From positions 186,001 through 250,000 of the forward strand of contig NZ_BPFH01000001.1 in assembly GCF_019655435.1 (NCBI RefSeq): 64,000 bases of DNA, written 5' to 3'. Within the stretch, counting starts at the first letter, position 1. Every line of letters starts with the position of its first letter. This DNA is from Jannaschia pagri. GTDB taxonomy: Bacteria > Pseudomonadota > Alphaproteobacteria > Rhodobacterales > Rhodobacteraceae. Below, piece by piece: positions 1 through 8,638 of this stretch. The position numbers and the translations under genes are program-made. Below the pieces are notes generated by a model. It saw only the letters and a program-made list of their open reading frames with translations. It did not search any database and was not told the origin of the DNA.

Positions 1-1
1 C

Positions 2-559
2 GGCTTGGGCGCAGACGTTAAGATCGAGATCATGATCCCCCTTGTCACCGCGCGGCGCGAGGTCGAGTTGGTAAAGCGGCGAATTGAGGCCGTTGCCTCT
101 GGTGTGCAGGCGGAGACGGGCAAGGATCTCGACTTCCGTTTGGGCGTGATGGTCGAAACACCACGTGCCGCCCTGCGTGCCGGAGAAATCAGTGAAACCG
201 CCGCGTTCCTCAGCTTTGGGACCAATGACCTGACACAGATGACCTATGGACTGTCGCGGGACGATGCGGGGCGGTTCATGTCGGCCTATGTGAACGAGGG
301 GGTCTATCCCGAAGATCCGTTCCAAACACTAGATGTGGATGGCGTCGGAGAGTTGCTGCTGCTCGGCTCGGCCCGGGGACGCCAAACGCGCCCCGATGTG
401 ACCCTGGCCCTGTGCGGTGAACACGGCGGCAGTCCCGAATCGATCCGGTTTTGTCGTCTTGCTGGATTCGACTACGTCAGTTGTTCCCCATTTCGGGTGC
501 CGGTCGCCAAGCTCGCAGCGGCACAGAGCACGATCCTGTCGGGCCAAACGGCAAGATAA
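2..559 (+). CDS. ppdK: Pyruvate phosphate dikinase, C-terminal part (partial, 5' end outside window)
   Basis: This is the C-terminal PEP/pyruvate-binding barrel of pyruvate phosphate dikinase, which interconverts pyruvate + ATP + Pi and PEP + AMP + PPi. The reading frame is open to the window edge, so about 185 residues of a normally 870-residue enzyme are seen. Family marks are the GTNDLTQM segment near residue 74 and the CGEHGG motif near residue 138, whose Cys is the known acid/base of pyruvate protonation. A PEP synthase or enzyme I is less likely because of this combination. A hairpin follows the stop. Confidence 0.93.
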   Translation, partial: GLGADVKIEIMIPLVTARREVELVKRRIEAVASGVQAETGKDLDFRLGVMVETPRAALRAGEISETAAFLSFGTNDLTQMTYGLSRDDAGRFMSAYVNEGVYPEDPFQTLDVDGVGELLLLGSARGRQTRPDVTLALCGEHGGSPESIRFCRLAGFDYVSCSPFRVPVAKLAAAQSTILSGQTAR

Positions 560-574
560 CGCCGGGTAAAGCAT

Positions 575-604
575 CGGGTATCGGCGAAATTTTGCCGACA
601 CCCG
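575..604 (+). terminator. Hairpin after ppdK, possible terminator
   Basis: The arms GGGT-TCGGC and GCCGA-ACCC pair around an AT-rich loop 15 bases after the ppdK stop. There is no clear T-run after it, so it may be a weak terminator or an mRNA-stabilising end. Confidence 0.4.
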
Positions 605-753
605 CCGATTCTCGCCACAGGTGCCATCCCTTTGCGCGTCAAGACATTGCGTCCCTCGCCCGAAGCCGCGACGCCCTACGCTGCGATTTTAGGCGGTAAG
701 GGTTTCGCAAGATCCTTGTCGTAGATCGCGGGGGTAAAGGAAGGTGGACGAGG

Positions 754-1443
754 GTGAGTATGGGTCGCGTTTGCTCTATGACCGTCGCAGCGGTCGCGCT
801 GTTTTTTGGATTTCAAACCCCCGTCGTCGCACAACCTATCGCCCACGCCCCGACTGCTGGCGCCGTTGCCCTGAGCGCCTTCGCGCCAGCCCCTGCGGAA
901 GGAAGCACGCCACGGGCGGCCGGTAACCTCTTTGCCCGCGCGGCACGGTCGCTGTGGTCTGGCCCCGCGCGCCGTGACGCGCCGCCTACGCCTGAGACCC
1001 ATTTGACGGACCATCGGATAGACGCGCTCCCCACCGCATCGGGGGGACAGCAGTGGCGATGCCTCGCCGAAGCCATCTACTTCGAAGCGCGGGGCGAACC
1101 CATTCCGGGGCAGGTCGCCGTCGCAGAGGTCATCCTGAACCGTGTGGACAGCAAGCGCTACCCCAACACCATCTGCCGTGTGGTGAACCAGGGCACCGGT
1201 CGGCTCCATGCCTGCCAATTCAGCTATACCTGCGATGGCATCCCCGAGGCCGTGTCGGAGCGGGGCGCCTGGGCACGCGCCGGTAAAATCGCCCGCTTGC
1301 TGATGGACGGCGCACCACGCGCCCTGACCGGCAATGCCACCCACTATCACGCCGACTACGTCAGCCCCTACTGGGCGAAGGTCTACCCAAAGACTGCGCA
1401 GGTTGGTCGCCATATCTTCTACCGTCAAACCCCTGGGGCCTGA
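754..1443 (+). CDS. SleB-type cell wall hydrolase, exported
   Basis: Predicted murein hydrolase of the SleB/Hydrolase_2 family, acting in the periplasm on peptidoglycan. Residues 1-27 form a signal peptide ending in a VVA-Q cleavage site. A low-complexity stretch follows, then the hydrolase domain from about residue 104, with the family core [12 protein letters not shown] and the ILNRV motif. In this family the Glu of the EARGE segment is taken as catalytic. The GTG start at 754 is chosen because an AAAGGAAGG ribosome site lies 10 bases upstream; ATG at 760 is the alternative. It stands alone between ppdK and folB. The exact bond cut cannot be read from sequence. Confidence 0.85.
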   Translation: MSMGRVCSMTVAAVALFFGFQTPVVAQPIAHAPTAGAVALSAFAPAPAEGSTPRAAGNLFARAARSLWSGPARRDAPPTPETHLTDHRIDALPTASGGQQWRCLAEAIYFEARGEPIPGQVAVAEVILNRVDSKRYPNTICRVVNQGTGRLHACQFSYTCDGIPEAVSERGAWARAGKIARLLMDGAPRALTGNATHYHADYVSPYWAKVYPKTAQVGRHIFYRQTPGA

Positions 1444-1656
1444 TCCGGACGGTTGGATACCGGCTGCGCAGGCATTCCCAGATAGGGCTGTCCACCGGGT
1501 CACGACTTCCACGCTCCGTCCACAGGAACGGCGCGACGCCTAAAGGCGCCGCGTCACGGCGCAAATGCCCGCTTGGATGCCGCGATAGGGGTTTCATAGG
1601 GGCGCAGGACGTGGTTTGCGGGCCCATGATGCGATCGACCACGCCAGAGACACGCC

Positions 1657-2574
1657 ATGCCCGCCGATGACACCCTAGCGCTCGGAACAGCCTTCTCCTC
1701 GCCCCTTGACCGGGCGCGACAGGACACCGCTACGCATCCTTTGGATCGGATCGTGCTTCGCGACCACGTCCGCTCGGTCGAGATCGGCGCCTTTCAACAA
1801 GAACGCGGCGTAACCCAGCGGATCCGTTTCGACATCGTGACAGAGGTTTCCTTGGACGCCGACGCGGTAGCAGGCGATGATGTGGACGGCATCCTGAGCT
1901 ACGATACCCTGCTAGAGGCCGTCGAAGCCGAATTGGCCGCAGAACGCGTCAATCTGTTAGAAACGTTGGCCGAACGGGTCGCGGCGCGGGTGCTGCTCCA
2001 TGATCGGGCCGCGCGCGTGTTTGTGCGGATCGAGAAGCTGGACCGTGGCCCCTTTGTGCTGGGCGTGGAAATCGTCCGGTCCCGCGTGCAGGCACCGGTC
2101 GTCCAAGCCCCCGAGGCGCCGCCGCCCCAGCCCCATGTGGTGCTTCTGCGACCTGGTTTGATCGCCGACCCGGGAACGGCTGGAATGATCGATCGGCTTG
2201 CTGCGGGTCCCACGCCGGCAATCGTGATCGTCGCGCCCGATGTCGCGCCGCCGCAGGCCATGCACCCCGCAGCGCAGCGGCGCATCGACCTACTGGCCCT
2301 GGACCAAGCCGGTTGGCAGCTTGCGGCCTGCGACCCGCGCTGCGTTGTCATTGATACGCGCACCGAGTTGGATTGGGCGCTGCGCCACGGCAACCTGTCG
2401 GTCTGGGCGCCCGCCCGTATGGTCCTAGACGCCACCGACAGCCCAGACGGAGCGGACCCGGAGGCCCTGGCACTCTGGCTCGCTGGCACATTCGACGCCG
2501 TTCAGGTGACCTGCGTGGGCGACGGCCCGCATCCGGCTGGCATGGACTGCGTCGCCTCACCCAGCGCGCTATGA
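1657..2574 (+). CDS. folB: Dihydroneopterin aldolase with a C-terminal extra domain
   Basis: FolB converts 7,8-dihydroneopterin to 6-hydroxymethyl-dihydropterin in folate synthesis. The core lies at residues 31-143: VEIGAFQQERG, the LSYDTLLEAVE segment with its conserved Tyr, the LLETLAERVA helix and the late EKLDRGP segment carrying the catalytic-type Lys. The protein has 305 residues, far more than the usual 120. A Pro-rich linker (144-160) leads to about 145 residues of alpha/beta character that I cannot assign. Its stop overlaps the folP start as ATGA, so the two are translationally coupled. The first step, GTP cyclohydrolase, is probably FolE2 at 6956-7996. Confidence 0.88.
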   Translation: MPADDTLALGTAFSSPLDRARQDTATHPLDRIVLRDHVRSVEIGAFQQERGVTQRIRFDIVTEVSLDADAVAGDDVDGILSYDTLLEAVEAELAAERVNLLETLAERVAARVLLHDRAARVFVRIEKLDRGPFVLGVEIVRSRVQAPVVQAPEAPPPQPHVVLLRPGLIADPGTAGMIDRLAAGPTPAIVIVAPDVAPPQAMHPAAQRRIDLLALDQAGWQLAACDPRCVVIDTRTELDWALRHGNLSVWAPARMVLDATDSPDGADPEALALWLAGTFDAVQVTCVGDGPHPAGMDCVASPSAL

Positions 2575-3554
2575 GCACCTGGCACCGTCCCCTGCCCGCC
2601 CCCGCCGCGGGACCGGAGGCGCCTAGGATCGCGGGGGGTTGGCTGCGCTTTACCCATGTGGAACGGCTAGTCCGCGGCGGCGCGCCCGAGATCGTGCCAG
2701 TGGACCGCCTGCAGAAGGACGTTTTGCAAAGGCTCAGCGCCCCACGTCCCACAATGGCCGGCCTGACCTGGTCCCAGCCGCGCATCATGGGCATTCTGAA
2801 CGTGACGCCGGACAGCTTCTCGGACGGTGGGCGCCACCAGGGCGTGGCCGCCGCCCAAGCCCAGGCCGCACGCATGGCCTGCGCCGATATCTGGGACGTG
2901 GGCGGCGAAAGCACACGCCCCGGCGCCACCGAGGTTGAAATCCCAGCTGAGGTCTCGCGCACGGCGCCCGTGATCGCCGCGCTATCCGGCAAACCCATCA
3001 GCATCGATACCCGCAAAGCACCCGTGGCCGAAGCCGCCTTGTTAGCGGGCGCCACGATGGTCAATGACGTCTCAGCCGGCACCTTTGACCCCGATATCCT
3101 GCGCGTGACCGCCGCCCATGGCGCGCCGATCTGCCTGATGCATGCGCAAGGCGTGCCAGAGACGATGCAGGACAATCCCGCCTACGGCGATGTGCTGTTT
3201 GACGTTCTCGACGCCTTGGCGGCGCGGATCGAGGCGGCACGCGCGGCAGGTATTCCACGCGAGCGGATCATCGTGGACCCCGGCATCGGCTTCGGGAAGA
3301 CCCAGGCCCATAATTTGGCCCTGCTGCGGCGGATCGGCGCTTTCCACGATCTGGGCTGTCCGATCCTGCTTGGGGCCTCACGCAAACGTTTCATCGGCGA
3401 CATCGGATCGGCTCCGCAGGCGGATGACCGCTTGCCGGGCACCCTAGCGGTCACCATCGCCGCCGTGGCACAAGGCGTGCAATTGCACCGCGTCCACGAC
3501 GTGGAGGAGATTGCCCAGGGCCTCGCGCTCTGGCGTGCCGTGACCGGAGGGTAA
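2571..3554 (+). CDS. folP: Dihydropteroate synthase
   Basis: FolP condenses hydroxymethyl-dihydropterin pyrophosphate with p-aminobenzoate to dihydropteroate. Motifs are ILNVTPDSFSDGG (near residue 75), DVGGESTRPGA, ISIDTRK, NDVSAG and DPGIGFGK, all in TIM-barrel order. The ATG at 2571 overlaps the folB stop (ATGA) and gives 327 residues; a longer upstream frame is discarded because it would run far into folB. About 65 residues precede the barrel, an N-terminal extension whose role I do not know. glmM follows after 3 bases, so folB-folP-glmM should be one transcript. Confidence 0.95.
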   Translation: MSTWHRPLPAPAAGPEAPRIAGGWLRFTHVERLVRGGAPEIVPVDRLQKDVLQRLSAPRPTMAGLTWSQPRIMGILNVTPDSFSDGGRHQGVAAAQAQAARMACADIWDVGGESTRPGATEVEIPAEVSRTAPVIAALSGKPISIDTRKAPVAEAALLAGATMVNDVSAGTFDPDILRVTAAHGAPICLMHAQGVPETMQDNPAYGDVLFDVLDALAARIEAARAAGIPRERIIVDPGIGFGKTQAHNLALLRRIGAFHDLGCPILLGASRKRFIGDIGSAPQADDRLPGTLAVTIAAVAQGVQLHRVHDVEEIAQGLALWRAVTGG

Positions 3555-3557
3555 GCA

Positions 3558-4898
3558 ATGGGTCTGTTTGGAACCGACGGCGTGCGAGGCCGCGCAAACG
3601 CGGACAAAATGACCGCTGAGATGGCGCTCAAGCTGGGCGCGGCGGTGGGTCGGTATTTCCGGCGCGACGGCTCAGACGCGGCGCATCGGGTGGTGATCGG
3701 CAAGGACACGCGCCTGTCTGGTTATATGCTGGAAAACGCGCTGACGGCGGGGCTGACCTCCACCGGCATGAACGTTTTGCTGCTGTCGCCGGTGCCAACG
3801 CCCGCCGTGGGGATGCTGACCACCTCCATGCGGGCGGACCTAGGGATTATGATCTCGGCCAGTCACAACCCCGCCGAGGACAATGGGATCAAGCTGTTCG
3901 GCCCCGATGGCTTCAAACTGTCCGATGCCGTCGAGGCAGAGATCGAAGCCATGATGGCGGGCGATATTCCCCTGGCGCCAGCCGAGGGGATTGGCCGGGC
4001 CAAACATGTCTATGACGGTCGCTTCCGCTACGCGGAGCGGGTGAAGGCCACGTTCCCCGCAGGCATGCGGCTGGATGGTCTGAAGGTCGTCGTGGATTGT
4101 GCCAATGGCGCCGCCTATCGCACCGCGCCCGAGGTTCTGTGGGAATTGGGCGCCACGGTCATTCCGGTGGGAACGGACCCCAATGGCCACAATATCAACC
4201 GGGACTGCGGCTCCACCCATACGGATACGGCGGCCCAGGCGGTGGTGGCCCATGGGGCGGATTTGGGGATCAGCTTGGACGGCGATGCCGACCGCGTCAT
4301 GATTTTGGATGGCGACGGGCGCGTGGCCGACGGGGACCAACTTATGGCGCTGTTTGCCGCCCGCTGGGCCAGCGATGGGAGGCTGAGGGGCGACTCCCTG
4401 GTTGCTACGGTCATGTCCAACTTGGGGTTAGAACGGTTCCTTGCGGGCCGAGGCATCGCCCTGCACCGCACCAAGGTCGGCGACCGCTATGTTGTCGAAG
4501 CCATGCGCCAGCACGGCTTTAACCTGGGCGGGGAGCAATCGGGCCATATTGTCATGACCGACTACGCCACGACGGGCGATGGCCTGCTGGCGGGCCTGCA
4601 ATTCGCCGCCGAAATGGTGCGCACGGGTCGCCCCGCTGCCGAACTGATGGAAAGCTTCGAGACGGTGCCCCAGCGCCTCGAAAACGTGCGCTATGGTGCC
4701 GGCGCCCAACCGCTGGAGGCGGAGGCCGTCAAGCGCGCCATCGCCGCCGCCGAGGCCCGCGTGGCGGGCACCGGCCGCCTGCTGATCCGCGCCTCGGGCA
4801 CCGAACCTCTGATCCGCGTGATGGCGGAATGCGAGGACGATACCCTGCTCAACAGCGTGGTCGAGGAGGTTGCCGAGGCGGTCCGCGCCTGCGCCTGA
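3558..4898 (+). CDS. glmM: Phosphoglucosamine mutase
   Basis: GlmM converts glucosamine-6-phosphate to glucosamine-1-phosphate for UDP-GlcNAc, peptidoglycan and lipopolysaccharide synthesis. The 446-residue length is typical. The phosphoserine loop ISASHNP places the active Ser at residue 102, the metal loop reads DGDADR, the sugar loop GGEQSGH and the phosphate loop RASGTEP. It starts 3 bases after folP, a pairing common in proteobacteria. It ends 9 bases from the convergent chrA gene. Confidence 0.96.
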   Translation: MGLFGTDGVRGRANADKMTAEMALKLGAAVGRYFRRDGSDAAHRVVIGKDTRLSGYMLENALTAGLTSTGMNVLLLSPVPTPAVGMLTTSMRADLGIMISASHNPAEDNGIKLFGPDGFKLSDAVEAEIEAMMAGDIPLAPAEGIGRAKHVYDGRFRYAERVKATFPAGMRLDGLKVVVDCANGAAYRTAPEVLWELGATVIPVGTDPNGHNINRDCGSTHTDTAAQAVVAHGADLGISLDGDADRVMILDGDGRVADGDQLMALFAARWASDGRLRGDSLVATVMSNLGLERFLAGRGIALHRTKVGDRYVVEAMRQHGFNLGGEQSGHIVMTDYATTGDGLLAGLQFAAEMVRTGRPAAELMESFETVPQRLENVRYGAGAQPLEAEAVKRAIAAAEARVAGTGRLLIRASGTEPLIRVMAECEDDTLLNSVVEEVAEAVRACA

Positions 4899-4907
4899 TC
4901 GCGGGGC

Positions 4908-6143
4908 TTAGACGACGTGCAGGGCAGCCCCCGCCAGGGCCGCCAAGCCCAGTGTTTCGAGCAAGCCCCGTTTCATTCCCAGCAGCCAGACAAAAGAAAA
5001 GACCGCCAGACCCAAAGCAGTCGGATTCAGGCTGCCCCATACGGGCAGAGGCGGGCCGAATGCCGTCTCAGAGACCTCTGCAAACAGGACATGGATCGCA
5101 AACCACAGCGACAGGTTCGCGATGACGCCCGCCACGGCAGCAGACACCAAGTCCAGCGCGCTGCGCAAGCGGGGCATGGCCGTAAGCCGCTCCAGGTGGG
5201 GGGCACCGGCGAAAATCCACAGGAAACAGGGCGCAAAGGTCGCCCAGAGGGTCACCAGCGCCGTCGCAAAGGCCAAACCGACCTGCGCCCCGCCCAGCCA
5301 TCCGGTGAAGACCGTGACCAGGATCAATGGGCCAGGCGTTGTCTCCGCCAGGCCAAGACCGTCGATCATCTGATCGGGGCTGAGCCAGCCCTGAACCTCC
5401 ACAGCATTCTGGGCCAAAGCGGCCAACACCGCATAGGCGCCGCCGAAGCTGACCGTGGCCAACCAGCTAAAGAACAGCCCCGCCTGGGCCGGAACACTGT
5501 CTGGTGCGACGGCCAGCAGGGCCAACAAGGGCACCCACCACACCGCCAACCAGATCACCACCGTTCGGACCGTGCCGCCGGGCGATGTGACTGGCGCGAC
5601 GGCTGGGTCACCGCCCTGCCCCGGTCGCAAAAGGCCCAGAAGCAGAGCCGCCCCCAGAACCGCCCAAAACGGTAGGTTCAGCACAAAGAGCGCGACGAAG
5701 GCCGCCGCCGCAACGGCTCCGGCCAACGGCCCCCGCGCGGCCTTTTCCCGCAACTTCCAGAGCGCCCCCGCAACGATCGCCAGCGCCGCCGCTTTGACGC
5801 CCAGAAACGCGGCCTCAACCAAGGGCAAACGACCGAACAGGAGATACAGCGCGGCCAGCGCCATCATCACGACCGCACCGGGCAAGACAAACAACAGGCC
5901 CGCCAAAACGCCACCTGCGGTGCCTCGGGCGCGCCACCCGGCGTAGGTGGCCAGCTGCATCGCCTCGGGCCCTGGCAACAGCGTGCAAAAGCCGAGACCG
6001 CGCAAAAACCCGTCCTCATCGAGCCAACGTTGCCGCTGCACCAATTCCTGGTGCATCAGGGCGATCTGGGCGGCAGGCCCGCCAAACGACAACAGGCCGA
6101 TGCGCCCAAACACGCGCCACATCTCGGACCAGGTAGGGGTCAT
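4908..6143 (-). CDS. chrA: Chromate efflux transporter, CHR family long form
   Basis: Multi-pass inner membrane protein of the CHR family, known for proton-driven chromate export. The 411 residues hold two homologous halves. Each starts with the family pattern of an FGGP or FGGAY segment (near residues 20 and 230) followed by a Q-x-x-x-A-LAETTPGP type motif, seen best in the second half. The start overlaps the stop of the upstream rhodanese-like gene as ATGA, so the two are coupled. Whether chromate is the real substrate here is inference; some CHR proteins carry other oxyanions. Confidence 0.88.
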   Translation of the reverse strand: MTPTWSEMWRVFGRIGLLSFGGPAAQIALMHQELVQRQRWLDEDGFLRGLGFCTLLPGPEAMQLATYAGWRARGTAGGVLAGLLFVLPGAVVMMALAALYLLFGRLPLVEAAFLGVKAAALAIVAGALWKLREKAARGPLAGAVAAAAFVALFVLNLPFWAVLGAALLLGLLRPGQGGDPAVAPVTSPGGTVRTVVIWLAVWWVPLLALLAVAPDSVPAQAGLFFSWLATVSFGGAYAVLAALAQNAVEVQGWLSPDQMIDGLGLAETTPGPLILVTVFTGWLGGAQVGLAFATALVTLWATFAPCFLWIFAGAPHLERLTAMPRLRSALDLVSAAVAGVIANLSLWFAIHVLFAEVSETAFGPPLPVWGSLNPTALGLAVFSFVWLLGMKRGLLETLGLAALAGAALHVV

Positions 6144-6790
6144 GCCGCACCCTCCGGCCGCGCGATCCAGTCGTCAATCAAGTCCAGTGCAGCAGTCGGC
6201 TGCGACATGCGCGCGAGCCGGCCCGCCAGCAACTCCTCCGGCCCACCCAGTAGGCGAGCGACCAGCGGATGCTCCAACCCCGCCGCCTCAGCCAACGCCC
6301 CTGGTGTGGCGGGCAGAACAGAGGCTGTCCAAACCTCAGCGGCAGCGGCGCACCAGGACCGCTCTATGGCTTGCACCTGAGCGGCCCGGTCCAGCAATCG
6401 CAAGAGCACCCATAGAGACGCAAGCTCCGCCCAGTTGGTGTCCAGCGGGATTACCCAGCGTCGCTTGCGCAAGCTGACCCGGCAGACGGGATGCCCAGCC
6501 GCCACCCAAGCCAGATGCCCGCCCCGCATCGTCCGGGCATCCAGGCCATCAGTGCGCAGCAGCCCGGCGGCCAACTGGCTGAGCTTCCCCCCTTTTTGAC
6601 AGGTGACAACGACGGGACCACACGGCCGAGGCCAGCGGTCCAAGGCATCGAGGGGGACCTGTTCAGCACCAGGGATGACGCGCGGGTCGGCTACGGCATC
6701 TGTGGCATCGCGCAGGTCGAGTATCGCGGGCGCATCGGCGCGGTGTAGGCGAGCTGCTAAGGCAGCGGGGGAGATAAACAGGTCGGCCAA
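6140..6790 (-). CDS. Rhodanese domain protein with ChrB-like C-terminal half
   Basis: Residues 5-85 form a rhodanese fold: LDLRDATD, a P-GAEQVPL segment and the active loop VTCQKGGKLS, whose Cys would carry the persulfide. Residues 100-200 resemble the C-terminal domain seen in chromate resistance proteins of the ChrB group (WVIPLDTNWAELASLW). It is the first gene of a two-gene unit with chrA, overlapping it by 4 bases, which suggests a role in sensing or reducing the oxyanion that ChrA exports. The exact chemistry is unknown. Confidence 0.72.
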   Translation of the reverse strand: MADLFISPAALAARLHRADAPAILDLRDATDAVADPRVIPGAEQVPLDALDRWPRPCGPVVVTCQKGGKLSQLAAGLLRTDGLDARTMRGGHLAWVAAGHPVCRVSLRKRRWVIPLDTNWAELASLWVLLRLLDRAAQVQAIERSWCAAAAEVWTASVLPATPGALAEAAGLEHPLVARLLGGPEELLAGRLARMSQPTAALDLIDDWIARPEGAA

Positions 6791-6955
6791 GGGGCATCCT
6801 CCGTAAACACGGTGTCAGTGGATGCGCGACTTGGGTCACCGGCATGTGACAGCTGGCAGACCTGCTACGGGGCGTGCGCAGCCCCAGGCCTCTAAAAGGC
6901 ACAAGGGGGGCACCTGCGTCAAGGTTGCACCAGCGCCCACCCAGGTGTTGAGAGT

Positions 6956-7996
6956 TCAGCCGGGGTGAACCAGCGTGCCGAAGAGGCGTGGCTCCAAGGT
7001 ATCCGCGGCAAACAGATCCCCCTGGGTCAGGACGGACACCGCGTCGTGGCTGTGGAGGCTTTCCTGATGGCTGGCCACCACTCGATAGTCGCCGACACCG
7101 GGCAGCGCGGTCAGCCCTTCGGCAAACAGACGGGCCGCGTCCTCGACAAAGATCGGGTTGGCGGCGTTCAACTCCGCAAAGGCCTGCTCGTCCTCACGCT
7201 TCACCATGACCTGGGTCTCGGTCGGGACCTGGGCGCGGCACATCTCGATGACGTCCTCAATGCCCAGATCACCGGTGACCTCCACCGATAGGCGGGCCAC
7301 CGACCGTTGCGAATGGGGCGTCGCCAATTGGTTGCGCGTCTGACGAGCATGCTCTGACAGTTCCAAGGAACAGGGGCAGGTCGACGAATAGACGTAGTCC
7401 AGATGCAGCACGCGGCGGCGCGTCTGACCCGTCTGCACGACCTCCATTGAGATGTCATAGTATTGCCAACCCGTCAGGCCGGAGCGGAGGCTTTCGACCT
7501 GCAACGGCAAAGAAAACCGAAGGAGCAAGCGAGCATCGAAACTGTCGAGGTCCGCGAGATAGTCGTCCAACGCGGCCTCGACCACGTCGAAGCCCACCAG
7601 GCGTTCGGCATGGCGGTAGAAGCTGCGCATGATGCGCGACATGTTGATGCCCTTCTTCCCGGCCTCCAAGCTGACGGTGCCGGTCACGGAAACCTCGGCC
7701 AGGTGGGGGCCAGAGCGTGTCCCGACCTGCATCGGCAAACGAAAGTTGGAGATCCCCACGTGCTGGATCGCACGGTCTTCGCCGCGGATCAGGGACGCAG
7801 GACCGTTCTGAAGATCGGGAAGCGTGTCGCGATAGGCGGCATCAACCGTGAGATCAGGATAGGTTCGGAGAAGATCGGGGTAGAGCCCCACTTTGGGGGT
7901 CTGGCCGCTGTCGGCATACCGTCGAAGAACTGCCAGGGCAGCCTGGGCCTCTTCCTCGGTGGGGTGGCGGTCAATATCCGGTGCGTGGACGTTCAT
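6956..7996 (-). CDS. folE2: GTP cyclohydrolase FolE2 (type IB)
   Basis: FolE2 makes 7,8-dihydroneopterin triphosphate from GTP, the entry step to folate and, in some organisms, queuosine. The 346-residue protein carries the family segment SSTCPCSLELSEH with its metal-binding Cys, plus VGISNFRLPMQ and LEAGKKGINMSR. The start at 7996 has a GGAGGG ribosome site 5 bases upstream; an upstream in-frame start would add 24 non-conserved residues. Type IB enzymes are known for relaxed metal needs and are often zinc-regulated, but I see no obvious Zur site upstream. The folB-folP pair on the plus strand uses its product. Confidence 0.94.
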   Translation of the reverse strand: MNVHAPDIDRHPTEEEAQAALAVLRRYADSGQTPKVGLYPDLLRTYPDLTVDAAYRDTLPDLQNGPASLIRGEDRAIQHVGISNFRLPMQVGTRSGPHLAEVSVTGTVSLEAGKKGINMSRIMRSFYRHAERLVGFDVVEAALDDYLADLDSFDARLLLRFSLPLQVESLRSGLTGWQYYDISMEVVQTGQTRRRVLHLDYVYSSTCPCSLELSEHARQTRNQLATPHSQRSVARLSVEVTGDLGIEDVIEMCRAQVPTETQVMVKREDEQAFAELNAANPIFVEDAARLFAEGLTALPGVGDYRVVASHQESLHSHDAVSVLTQGDLFAADTLEPRLFGTLVHPG

Positions 7997-8140
7997 GCGT
8001 CCCTCCCTTCGGTTCGCGCGTGGAATGGTGAAGGTGGGCCCCTCCCGCCGACTTCTCAACCCTCGCATTCATCTTTACGGGGGAACCGCCAGGCTGGATC
8101 AGAAGTTAATCAAATTGGTCAAGATTTTCCGACGCGTCGG

Positions 8141-8638
8141 TTACGCGGACCGTGCGAACGCAGGCGCAATCAGACGGATCATATCTGTCGCTGGCAATGT
8201 GATCCCCGCCCGCACCTGGGGCGCGGGGGCCACAACTTGCCAGCCGTGCCGGGCAAAGAACGGGCAAGCCAAGGCGCTGGCACGGGTGGACAGCCGGTCG
8301 AGCTTGGCGGCATAAGCTTGGTTTTCCACGACCGCCAAAAGCATGCCCGCCAGGCCCGTCCCACGCATCTCGGGCAGGACATAGGCCAGATCCAAGTAAC
8401 CGTCGGCGCGCAACGACATGAACCCGGCGACCTGTCCATGATCTTCCGCCACAAGGACCAACTGTCCGGCCACACGCTGCGCCATCTCTTCGGCGGTCAG
8501 CGCGCGCGGCAACCAAGCATCGCGCTGCGCCTGTGTGTAATGGGGCGCGGCGCCCCTTTGGACGGCGGCCCAAAAGATCTCCGCCAGGGCGGGCATGTCG
8601 GCGGGCCGCGCGGTGCGGACCTCTCGCAGCGGCGTCAT
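8141..8638 (-). CDS. GNAT family N-acetyltransferase
   Basis: A 165-residue acetyl-CoA-dependent acetyltransferase of unknown substrate. The acetyl-CoA loop is the RGTGLAG segment in PEMRGTGLAGML, preceded by the beta-4 strand LDLAYV and followed by FFARHGWQ, a common GNAT ending. Its ATG overlaps the metZ stop by 4 bases, so it is translated from the metZ transcript and should share SAM-II control. That makes a thiol- or amino-acid-related substrate plausible, though not shown. Confidence 0.85.
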   Translation of the reverse strand: MTPLREVRTARPADMPALAEIFWAAVQRGAAPHYTQAQRDAWLPRALTAEEMAQRVAGQLVLVAEDHGQVAGFMSLRADGYLDLAYVLPEMRGTGLAGMLLAVVENQAYAAKLDRLSTRASALACPFFARHGWQVVAPAPQVRAGITLPATDMIRLIAPAFARSA

